Origin: Durusdinium trenchii | Taxonomy: Eukaryota; Sar; Dinophyceae; Suessiales; Symbiodiniaceae | NCBI GenBank assembly: GCA_963970005.1 | Contig: CAXAMN010004102.1 | Coordinates: 222,977-286,976, forward strand | Reading direction: 5' to 3' | Length of the DNA: 64,000 nt | In this document: one piece after another, positions 12,123 to 21,400 of the stretch | Position numbering within the stretch: position 1 is the first letter of the stretch | How the letters are laid out: every line of letters begins with the position of its first letter | The notes under the pieces: model-generated | Told to the model about the DNA's origin: nothing | Seen by the model: the letters and a program-made list of their open reading frames with translations, nothing else | The model's database searches: none | Program-made: the position numbers and the translations under genes

Positions 12123-15100
12123 TCCATGCCACCAGGGTTTCAAGGGCTCCAGGTGCCGGTTCCCTTGGATGATTTTGAACAGGCACCAACACCTCATATG
12201 GTTTGCCGCGCTGCCTCAAAACCAGCATCGGCGGGGTCAATGACAATGGAAGATTGTGATGGGGAACATGCACAATTTCCCTTGCCACTTTTGCAACACA
12301 TTGCAGTTTCAAGGGATGCTTCAAACAAGTGTGAAGGGACACACACCCTTGTTCATGAAGCTTACGATCACCTTCCTTCACAGGAACCCAGTTTTGACTC
12401 TTTTCATCCCGCGACCGATGATGGCCTGGCGTTTGGTGCACCTGGCCCAGAAGTCGTGACCATCGAAGGAGGAGGAACACACAAGAGACCTCCCACCTCC
12501 AAAGGAGGGAAGACCATGATGCACGGCACTTACGCCTCAACGACTGAATGCATCCTGCAGAACCTGACGATGACGGTCGGCAATCCTAGTGCCAGATGCT
12601 ATGCCAATGCACCCTGGAGGGCTTTCACATGGACATGTGCGCTCCTCCAAGAGACAAATACCCAACCGTGGGGAAATCTACAAGCAGCAGTTCAAGAATC
12701 ACTTGAGTTGGCAGAAGCGGTGGACATCCATGAGCTCCCGGGACTGCACCCGCTGTGGAAGAAGCATGATCTCAACATCCAGGGAGATGCCAACCACTTT
12801 GTCAACACCCTCTGGAACATCTCCCAGACGAGGGCCTTCCACTACCGCTTTGCAGAGATTCGTGAAGGTGGTTACTTGAAGGACCACATCCAGCAGCCCC
12901 TCTTGATCGACTTCCCCGATGACTGGCCAGAGAACACGAGGCTTCAGGATCTCTTCAATGGATGGGCCAACCAAGGCATGGGTCAATTTTTGCTGGATGA
13001 CAAGCCGGTCCTCATCAGCCACATCACCAGGAACACCTGTGTTGAGGGCGTCATGACCAAGCATGCTAAAATCCTCAACCCCTACGGCACTTTCACAGTG
13101 CCCCAATCACTGGATGGGTTCGCTCGAGCCTCATCGGAGTATGTCCCGGCAGCCCTCATTTGCCACAGAGGACAGACCCACAACAATGGCCACTACTTTG
13201 CCATCCTCATTTACCGCGACCTCATGTGGTTGGCTGATGATGGCAAACCTCCAGTGCACCTGGACCATTTGACGCCGCAACTGGCCAGCCAAGTCACACA
13301 GGTGTGGGCTGCGCACATCGACACCTTCAGAACAACACAGCAGGTCATCAGGTCACTTCCACCACCGGCTGAGCCTGATTATGACCCTCCGCTTCATCCC
13401 AGCCCGGACAAGCGACCCCGGCTTGAGCAACCCCACAACCAAGTCCACTTCGCCAATATCACCAACTTTGGCCGCCAGGTTGTGGACTGGTACTGGGCCC
13501 GCCAAAGCGAAGTTCACATATTCGTGGAGACACACCTTGACCCCCAGAAGCACCAGCAAACTTGCCAGTACTTCACCATCCGTGGCCGCACTGCCTTTGG
13601 AGTACCCGCTCATCCCAATGAGGACAACACGGGTAGTCATGGAGGAATCCTCTTTTTGGGCGATCAGGCTTGTGGTCTCACGCCACTGGAATCCTACACC
13701 AGCCAAGGCTGTGGATACCAAGCTTGTCTTTGGCAAGCAACTGAATGCACCATCCTCCTCGCAGGCGTCTACCTGAAGACAGGAGAAACCATACAGTCCG
13801 ACACTAATGCCACCATCCTTGCCAGACTCCTGAAGCTGGTAGAGGCTACCAAGCACCCATACATCCTGTTGGGGGACTGGCAAAACCATCCAAGCAGCTT
13901 TACCAGCACAGTGCTTCCCTCCAAGTTCCACTTCGATATCAAAGCACCAGATCACAGCATCCTTTCAGGCAATGTGCTTGACTACGCCCTCCTGCACAAT
14001 ACCCTGGCACCGACAACAGCCCTCACCACCGACTGGGCAGTCCCCTGGAGGCCGCACACCCTCCTGACCCTCCGGCTGGACCTTGAAGCTGCTACCAAGG
14101 AGTATCGTCAGCCTCAACACTTTCCACCACTACCAGCCACTCCCGACATCGACTTCAGGCCCTGGACTTCTTACCAGTCGCAAGCCTTTGAGATAGAGCT
14201 GTATGGCATACCACCCAATGCACAAGCCAAGCAGTGGGCAGATTGGGTGTCGTGTACGGAGCAGTACTTGCTACAAGAACATTCCTGGGCAGCTCAGGGC
14301 CGGGGATCCAACCTACAGGCAGTCACAAAACCTTTGGTCTCCACCAAAATCACCACTACGTGGAAGAAAGGGAAGCCAGCTTTCTGGGAGCAACTCAAAG
14401 TCAGATTCAGACTGGCCATGAGCATGCCAACAGATGTCCACACAGGACCTGTCCGTGGCTTCAAGCAGGCCCTGCAAGATGCTGCAAAGCACTGGATTGG
14501 CCCACCGACTTGGGGACAACTGATGGACACCAGCCACCGCTGGCTCAAATACCGAGATCCACATGCTGCGGACCTGGTTCTCCACACCCTTGAGCACCAA
14601 TTACAAGCAGCACAGCAGGCAGCCAACGAAGAGAGCCATCTCCAATACAAAGCCTGGCTGAAGCAGGGCGAAGCAAAAGGGCTCAAAGGTCTTTTCCGCA
14701 GCCTCAAAAGCAGCGAGCTGGCCTGGGAACGGCCCTATCGGCAACTTCCACCTGAGGACAGAATGACACAACGGCTGCATGACTGGGGACAGCTATGGCA
14801 GATTCGGCAGAGCGATCAACCACATGAGAGGCCCAGCCTGCAAGCAGCAGCCAGGCAGCAAGCACAACAGCTGGAACCTTTGACCCTAGGTCAACTGGCT
14901 TGGACCCTCAAGCACCTGCCAGACAAAGCATGTGGCCCGGACGCCATCACTGCTCAACTACTCAGAACTGCACCACCGCTGGCACTCCCGCCACTTCTCC
15001 ACCTGTTCCAAGAGATGGAGAAGCAAGCCCAGTTGCCCACCCAGCAGCAGATGCACATGGTCATCATGTTGCCCAAATCCAGCGCCAAAGAGCGGCCCAT

Positions 15101-18100
15101 CACGCTCACATCCCTGTTGTACCGGGTTTGGTGCAGACTCAGAAAGCCGTTGCTGGACCAATGGCAGAAGCAGCTTCCCCCAACCATGGACCATGATAGA
15201 GCAAGACCTGGAGCGCAAGTGCTACAGGTTGCCCTGGAACGCTTGCTGCGACAGGAAGTCCACAGAACAAATGGCCGACACGGCATCACATGCCTGATGG
15301 ACATGTCCACTTTCTACGACACCATCAGCCTCACCAGACTGCAGCAAGAAGCACAGCAGCTCAACTACCCGCCCCTGCTGTTGGAAATGGCCATGCAGCT
15401 GTACACAGGACCCAAAGCAATTGTTGCGGAGCAAGAGATGACACCATTTTTCCATGTGCAGAATGGCGTCCCCGCAGGTTGCCCTCAGGCTCCACTGCTT
15501 GCCAAGGCAGCCCTGGCACCAGCCCTCCAGCCATGGAAAGCCAGCCATCCTGAAGCGCACCTCTCCAGCTGGGTCGACGATGTGGGCTTTGATCTGTCCG
15601 GATCAACCCCGATGACAGTCGCCAAAAAGGCTGTCCAGGCCTACCGTGACCTCCATGAGCGTTTGGTCCTCAAGGTCAACCCACAGAAAACGGCCTTCAT
15701 TACCACCGACAAGCACACTGACAAAGCCCTGCGAGAGCTGTTGACACCGGATGATCCTCCAATCCAAACAGTCATGAGGGACTTGGGAGTTGACCACCAA
15801 GGGGCCAGACGACGACGAATCCCAGTGATGAAGCAACGCCTCAACAAAGCCCACACCAGAAAGCTCAAGCTTCGAACACTACGGCTCCCAGCCCTCAAGA
15901 TCAGGCTACGCCTTCACCGAGGGGGCATACAGCCGGCTGCTCTGTGGGGAGTGGAAGGACAAGGCCTGGCACCAAGATACAGAACAGCACTCAGACAGGC
16001 CATGGCCCAACACTTGGGACACCACAAAGGCGGATTGCTGGACAGCACACATGATCTTCACCACAGGAAATACATTGACCCAGGCGATCAGGTTGTCCTG
16101 CACCACCTAAAAGCCATACATAGCCTCATCCAAGCCTGGCCAGACGACCAAATGGCAGCCCTCGAGCAAGCCTGGGCTGCCACCCACAGCCGAGTGCAGA
16201 ACAACACCCACCCGTGGTATACAGTCCGCGGCCCCATGGCAGCTGCCATCACCTATCTCAGAGAATGGGGCTGGCAGGCAAGTACCCTCATGCGATGGAC
16301 CCGCCCGGAGACACCCCTGCTGACGGGCAATGAACTTGACCTGCAACAGCCTTGGTGGAAACTTGAGAAGGCCATCATCCAGGAAGCCCAGCAACAACGC
16401 ATCAACCGCCTTGCCAGCAGACCGCACTACCACAATCTGATCACAGGCATCGACTGGCACACTTATCATGCTGTCAAGAAACAACTACCGGCCCAGAGCA
16501 AGCACTACCTCAACACATGGGTCCAAGCAGCAGTCCAATACAGGGAGGCTACCAAAACCAAGCAATGCCCCCTCTGCCACGTTGAGGCCACCCCCAAGCA
16601 CATTCTCTGGCTGTGCAAGTGGCACAAAACCCAAAAACATGATCCAATGCCGGCAGAATGGATGGAGCGCATCACATCCAAGGATGAAGAGCCGCTTTGG
16701 ACAGCAGGCTGGATTCCTTTAGAGCCCCAGGAACACCGCACCCATGGGCATCCACATCAAGGCCATGGCTGCTGGGCTGACCTGACACCTTTGGCACCCC
16801 AACCTCACAATGGATGGGCCTACACCCTTGATGCCACGCCATCTTCCTATGATGAGCGCAACCAGATGTGGGTGTATGGACTCTGCATCCACACCATGAG
16901 CCTGGGACAGCTCAGTCGGCTCGGCGCCATCACCGGCGTGGCCCCCGGAGCACAAACAAAAGCCAGAGCTCTCCTGGCAGGAGTTGTTGCCCTGGCCAAG
17001 CACACCACAACCACAGCCAAAGTCATAGTCCAGCTGGTCACCGTCTGGGAAGCATGGCACCAGCCCAAGAGTCGAGCACCTTTCAGGGACATCCTGGAAG
17101 AAGTCACGGAGCAGGACTATAGCCGCATCACGGTCCTGTACGTCAGCAAGGCCACACGTACACCAGACGCCCCAGGCAATGAGCCCCAGCTCCGGAGACG
17201 ACAGCGTGATGCCGCCCTCACGGCATGGGAGAGGGCCAAGCAGTTTCAAGACCACAAACAGGAAGAGTGGCAGCAAGTCCTCGACAACGATCACCAGCTG
17301 GTGTACAAGCATGCAGTGCAGAGGTTGGCCAAGATATATGAAGATCCACAGCACTACATCCACCACAAGGCCCCGCGACACCAGGGCAAGCACACGAAGC
17401 AGTACAAGCGTGACCTGGTGAAGCAATGCACCAAAGCTTGGGATGACACGCACCATAGATGGGAGCCCCACCGCAGCGGATACCAGTGTGTTGCTTGTGG
17501 CACCAGGATGCATCAAGGCCTCACTAAGACCATCCTTGAGGAGCGCCTCCAAGAAAGCTGCCCACAAGTCCTCCTTGAGGAAGCCCAGGCTTCCCCGGCC
17601 CAAGCAGACCCGCCAGCCAAGAAACTAACCAGGGCCCAGACCATCAAGAACCTCTTGCACCAGCAACAGCAACAACCGCCAGATCCCTCAGATCATCACT
17701 TTGCTGAGACCACTGGCTATCTCAAATGCCTCAAGTGCGGCGTCAACACCCACAAGCGGGTTAATGAAGAGGCCTTTCAAAGCTTCATCTCATCCAGATG
17801 CATCGATGAACAGTACACACAGAGCTCCCAAGCCCACTCAAGCCACAGTCTGTGGCAGAAAGGTGGCAAGGTGCGCTGCACCTCATGTGGATGCCAATGG
17901 AACTTGGACGCAGACTGTCGCATCATCTCCAACCTCCACCTCACCAAGGCCTGTCGAGGAACCAGTGGCAAAGGCTCCCCTCCCATCAGTGAGTTCTTCA
18001 AGCGGAAGAGTGAAGCCCTAGGCCAAGAAGCTGACAGTGCAGCACAAGCACTTGAGGCCCCCGACCAGGATAGACCCCAAGGCCCTACTCCACGACGGCT

Positions 18101-18344
18101 GCATTTCCCAACGGCACTTGATGAAAGGAACTCCACGGCCAAGCCTGGCCCACCTGCCCATGCCAGTGGAACCTCTGCAGATCGGCATCCAGACCAGGCC
18201 ATGATACCCAGCCAAGCTACCGGCACCCTGGTGTCAACTGCCACTGGAGCTCAGTCAGAGACGAACCGGCCACCCGGTAGCCAAGAGAGAGATGAAGAAG
18301 AAAGCCTCACCACCGATGATGAAATGCAAGCGGACTTCTTCTAG
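12120..18344 (+). CDS. LINE ORF2 polyprotein: USP-like hydrolase, EEP endonuclease, RT, zinc modules (E1)
   Basis: This 2074-aa protein, counted from the ATG at 12120, should nick TACA DNA and reverse-transcribe the element RNA. Residues 110-400 resemble a ubiquitin-specific protease (C19): RCYANA with Cys160, then HRGxxxxNGHY with His358, then WLADDG with Asp373. Residues 440-660 are the EEP endonuclease (N446, E470 in VETHL, D586 in LGDWQN, H646 in WRPH). The RT spans about 920-1240: CGPDAI, RPITLTSLLYR, Asp1061 in LMDMSTFYD, GVPAGCPQAP, and WVDD at 1151-1154 in place of YADD. A CCHC knuckle follows (C1483, C1486, H1494, C1499). A degenerate RNase H-like region lies at 1560-1700 (TLDAT, APGNE). 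Three C-x2-C-x4-[HN]-x15/16-C modules start at C1790, C1870 and C1920. PPISEFFKRK is at about 1954-1963, and the protein ends DFF. Boundaries are by eye. The USP assignment is inference from motifs and spacing. Confidence 0.9.
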   Translation: MSMPPGFQGLQVPVPLDDFEQAPTPHMVCRAASKPASAGSMTMEDCDGEHAQFPLPLLQHIAVSRDASNKCEGTHTLVHEAYDHLPSQEPSFDSFHPATDDGLAFGAPGPEVVTIEGGGTHKRPPTSKGGKTMMHGTYASTTECILQNLTMTVGNPSARCYANAPWRAFTWTCALLQETNTQPWGNLQAAVQESLELAEAVDIHELPGLHPLWKKHDLNIQGDANHFVNTLWNISQTRAFHYRFAEIREGGYLKDHIQQPLLIDFPDDWPENTRLQDLFNGWANQGMGQFLLDDKPVLISHITRNTCVEGVMTKHAKILNPYGTFTVPQSLDGFARASSEYVPAALICHRGQTHNNGHYFAILIYRDLMWLADDGKPPVHLDHLTPQLASQVTQVWAAHIDTFRTTQQVIRSLPPPAEPDYDPPLHPSPDKRPRLEQPHNQVHFANITNFGRQVVDWYWARQSEVHIFVETHLDPQKHQQTCQYFTIRGRTAFGVPAHPNEDNTGSHGGILFLGDQACGLTPLESYTSQGCGYQACLWQATECTILLAGVYLKTGETIQSDTNATILARLLKLVEATKHPYILLGDWQNHPSSFTSTVLPSKFHFDIKAPDHSILSGNVLDYALLHNTLAPTTALTTDWAVPWRPHTLLTLRLDLEAATKEYRQPQHFPPLPATPDIDFRPWTSYQSQAFEIELYGIPPNAQAKQWADWVSCTEQYLLQEHSWAAQGRGSNLQAVTKPLVSTKITTTWKKGKPAFWEQLKVRFRLAMSMPTDVHTGPVRGFKQALQDAAKHWIGPPTWGQLMDTSHRWLKYRDPHAADLVLHTLEHQLQAAQQAANEESHLQYKAWLKQGEAKGLKGLFRSLKSSELAWERPYRQLPPEDRMTQRLHDWGQLWQIRQSDQPHERPSLQAAARQQAQQLEPLTLGQLAWTLKHLPDKACGPDAITAQLLRTAPPLALPPLLHLFQEMEKQAQLPTQQQMHMVIMLPKSSAKERPITLTSLLYRVWCRLRKPLLDQWQKQLPPTMDHDRARPGAQVLQVALERLLRQEVHRTNGRHGITCLMDMSTFYDTISLTRLQQEAQQLNYPPLLLEMAMQLYTGPKAIVAEQEMTPFFHVQNGVPAGCPQAPLLAKAALAPALQPWKASHPEAHLSSWVDDVGFDLSGSTPMTVAKKAVQAYRDLHERLVLKVNPQKTAFITTDKHTDKALRELLTPDDPPIQTVMRDLGVDHQGARRRRIPVMKQRLNKAHTRKLKLRTLRLPALKIRLRLHRGGIQPAALWGVEGQGLAPRYRTALRQAMAQHLGHHKGGLLDSTHDLHHRKYIDPGDQVVLHHLKAIHSLIQAWPDDQMAALEQAWAATHSRVQNNTHPWYTVRGPMAAAITYLREWGWQASTLMRWTRPETPLLTGNELDLQQPWWKLEKAIIQEAQQQRINRLASRPHYHNLITGIDWHTYHAVKKQLPAQSKHYLNTWVQAAVQYREATKTKQCPLCHVEATPKHILWLCKWHKTQKHDPMPAEWMERITSKDEEPLWTAGWIPLEPQEHRTHGHPHQGHGCWADLTPLAPQPHNGWAYTLDATPSSYDERNQMWVYGLCIHTMSLGQLSRLGAITGVAPGAQTKARALLAGVVALAKHTTTTAKVIVQLVTVWEAWHQPKSRAPFRDILEEVTEQDYSRITVLYVSKATRTPDAPGNEPQLRRRQRDAALTAWERAKQFQDHKQEEWQQVLDNDHQLVYKHAVQRLAKIYEDPQHYIHHKAPRHQGKHTKQYKRDLVKQCTKAWDDTHHRWEPHRSGYQCVACGTRMHQGLTKTILEERLQESCPQVLLEEAQASPAQADPPAKKLTRAQTIKNLLHQQQQQPPDPSDHHFAETTGYLKCLKCGVNTHKRVNEEAFQSFISSRCIDEQYTQSSQAHSSHSLWQKGGKVRCTSCGCQWNLDADCRIISNLHLTKACRGTSGKGSPPISEFFKRKSEALGQEADSAAQALEAPDQDRPQGPTPRRLHFPTALDERNSTAKPGPPAHASGTSADRHPDQAMIPSQATGTLVSTATGAQSETNRPPGSQERDEEESLTTDDEMQADFF

Positions 18345-18432
18345 GACGTCTCCCTCGTGCAGAGCGCTGGCAGCGGCACCAACGTCCAAAACGGCCCTCG
18401 TTCACCTGAAAAGAAGCCTCTTTAGGAAAAAA

Positions 18433-18460
18433 TACATACATACATACATACATACATACA
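18433..18460. repeat. (TACA)7 between E1 and E2
   Basis: Seven perfect TACA units follow the E1 A-run. E2 begins directly after them, with no other spacer. Confidence 0.97.
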
Positions 18461-21400
18461 TCGACACGTTCAAGACTCCCAACAGGTCCTCAGATCTCTG
18501 CCACCACCTGCAGAGCCGGACTTCGAACCACCACTCCACCCCAGCCCGGAGAAGAAGGCCAGAGTGGAGCAACCGCACAACAATTTGCATTTTGCAAATG
18601 TGACTCACTTTGGGAGACAGGTCCTGGACTGGTACTGGTCAAGGCAAAGCGAGGTGTACGTGTTGGTTGAAACGCATCTTGATCCACAGCAGCACCAACA
18701 GACCTGCCAATATTTCACCATCCGAGGCAGAACTGCCTTTGGCACACCAGCCCACCCGAATGAAAGCAACACAGGCACGCATGGAGGCATTTTGGTGCTA
18801 GCAGACCCTACGTGTGGGCTCACTCCTTTGGAATCCTACACGAACCAAGGCTGCGGCTTTCAAGCATTTCTCTGGCAAGCAACAGAGTGCACCATCCTTG
18901 TGGCAGGCACCTACATGAAGACAGGTGAAACGCTGCAAAGTGATGTCAATGCCACCATACTCGCCCGCCTCTTGGCACTGGTTCAGGCCACCAACCACCC
19001 CTTTGTTCTCTTGGGGGATTGGCAAAACAGCCCTGGCAGCATCACCAGCACGGTGTTGCCCTCCAAATTTCATTTTGAGGTCCTCTCGCCAGACGCCAGC
19101 CTCTTGTCCGGCAATGTCATTGACTATGCCCTGATCCATAACCAGCTGGCCAGCACCACATCCCTCACTACTGAATGGGCTGTTCCTTGGAGGCCACATG
19201 CACTCATCTCGTACCACTTCAACATTGAAGAGGCCACCAAAGAATACCGGCAAATCCAGTACTTCCCGCCGCTCCCGGCCACACCGGACATTGACTTCCG
19301 GCCATGGACCACCTACAAATCCACGGCCTATGAGCTGGACCTGTATGGCAACCCAGTCAACGATACGGCACAAGCATGGGCGGACTGGCTGTCCCGCACA
19401 GAACAATACCTATTACAAGAACACCCCTGGGCTGCGCAAGGAAGAGGGTCCAACCTCCGGGCCAGTCACAAGCCTTTGGCACCAATCACCACCATCACCA
19501 CGTGGAAAAGAGGCCGACCAGCTTACTGGGAACAACTACGGGCCAGGTTCCAGCTTGCACTCCAACAGCCTCCCCAGCAGGTTAGAGGACCCACCAAGGG
19601 CTTCATGCAAGCAACTGCTGATGCACCCAAACACTGGGTTGGCACGTCGACCTGGGGCCAGTTCCTCGACACCTGTCACCATTGGCACAAATACAAAGAT
19701 AGTCATGCAGCCAACTTGGTCCACCACACCATTGACCATCAACTTCAATTGGCACAACAAGCGGCAAACGATGAGAGTCACCTCCAATACAAAGCCTGGC
19801 TGACCCAGGGCTACACCAAAGGCCTTAAAGGGCTCTTCCGCAGTCTTCGCAGTAGTGAACTGGCCTGGGAACGGCCCTACAGGACCTTGCCACCTGATGA
19901 ACGTATGACCCAAAGGCTCACAGATTGGGGGCAGCTCTGGCAAATCAACCAGGATGACCGGCCACCAGCCAGGGACCACCTCCAAAGCTTGGCGAGAGAC
20001 CAAGCCCGACAGCTTGAGCCGCTCACTCTCAGCCAGTTGACATGGGCTCTACGCCACCTTCCTGACAAGGCATGTGGCCCTGATGCGGTGACTGCTCAAC
20101 TGCTGCGCACAGCTCCACCTCTGGCTGTCAAAGCTCTCTTGACTCTATATCAAGAGATGGAGGAAAAAGTCCAACTACCCACTCAACAGCAAATGCACAT
20201 GGTGGTCATGCTTCCCAAGAATGCAGCCAAAGAGAGACCCATCACACTGACCTCACTGCTGTACCGGGTCTGGTGCCGGCTCCGCAAACCTCTGTTGGAT
20301 GCCTGGCAACAACATCTACCACCAGCCATGAACCACGACCGAGCCAGACCCGGTCCAACTGTGCTGTACGTGGCCCTGGAGCGACTTTTGCGCCAAGAAG
20401 TCCACCGAGCAAATGGTCGGCATGGAGTGACATGCCTGATGGACATGTCAACCTTCTACGACACCATCAATCTCCAAAGACTTGAGACTGAGGCACTCAG
20501 GCTCAGCTACCCTCCGCTCATGCTGGAAATGGCGCTCCAAGTCTACCATGGCCCCAAAGCCATAGTTGGGGAACAAGATATGACACCCTTTTTCACTGTG
20601 ACCAACGGCGTGCCGGCTGGCTGCCCCCAGGCACCACTGCTTGCAAAGGCAGTATTAGCACCGGCCTTACAACCCTGGCAACAGCAACACCCCACCATTC
20701 ACCTTTCTAGTTGGGTGGATGATGTAGGCTTCGATACAGCCAGTCCCACGGCCCTTCAAGCCGCCCAAGAAGCCGTTGAAGCCTACAGGGACCTTCACAA
20801 GAGGCTTCTGAGCCTGGGCTTGCAAGTCAACCCCAAGAAGACTGCCTTTGTGGCCACTGACAAGGCCACCGAGCGAGAGCTCAAAGCCCTCCTGCAAGAT
20901 GATGAACCACAAGTCGCACCGGTCATGCGGGATCTGGGCATCGACCACCAGGCAGCCAGGAAACGACGCATCCCAGTCATGCAGCAACGCATCTCAAGAA
21001 GGCCACAGCTCGCAAAGTCAAGTTGCGCAGCTTGAAGATTCCAGCCCTCAAAGTCCGCCTGAGACTCCACAGAGGCGGCATTCAACCGGTGGCACTGTGG
21101 GGGGTTGAAAGTCAAGGATTGGCCCCACGCTACCGAGCAGCCCTACGCCAAGGCATGGGCAAGCACCTCGGACACCATACGGGAGGACTGCTGGATGTCA
21201 CCTATGACATTCATGCCAAGCGCTACATCGACCCCAGTGACCAAGTCCTGATACACCATATCAAGGCCGTTCACCACCTGGTCCAGGCATGGCCACCCGA
21301 GCAACTCCAAGCCCTGGAGCAACCATGGCGACACACATACCTCCAGCTCCAGCAAAAGCAATATCCCTGGTACAGCGTCCGTGGGCCCCTGGCTGCAACC

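Larger units (their letters stand above)
10880..18432 (+). mobile_element. LINE E1: full-length, intact non-LTR retrotransposon
   Basis: This is a 7.55-kb element bounded by TACA repeats on both sides. It begins at the 5' junction ATGGCTCAAGC, has a 5' leader of about 330 bp, ORF1 (11213-12115) and ORF2 (12120-18344), then an 85-bp 3' UTR ending TTTAGGAAAAAA followed directly by TACA repeats. There are no terminal repeats. The only copy in the window with both long frames uninterrupted is this one. It is colinear with E3 and E4. The domain order (EEP endonuclease, then RT, then CCHC) places it with the APE-type LINEs. I do not assign it to a named clade. Relative to E2 and E3 it lacks three residues between RT motifs C and D (before VNPQKTAF), which may or may not be tolerated. 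Confidence 0.92.
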
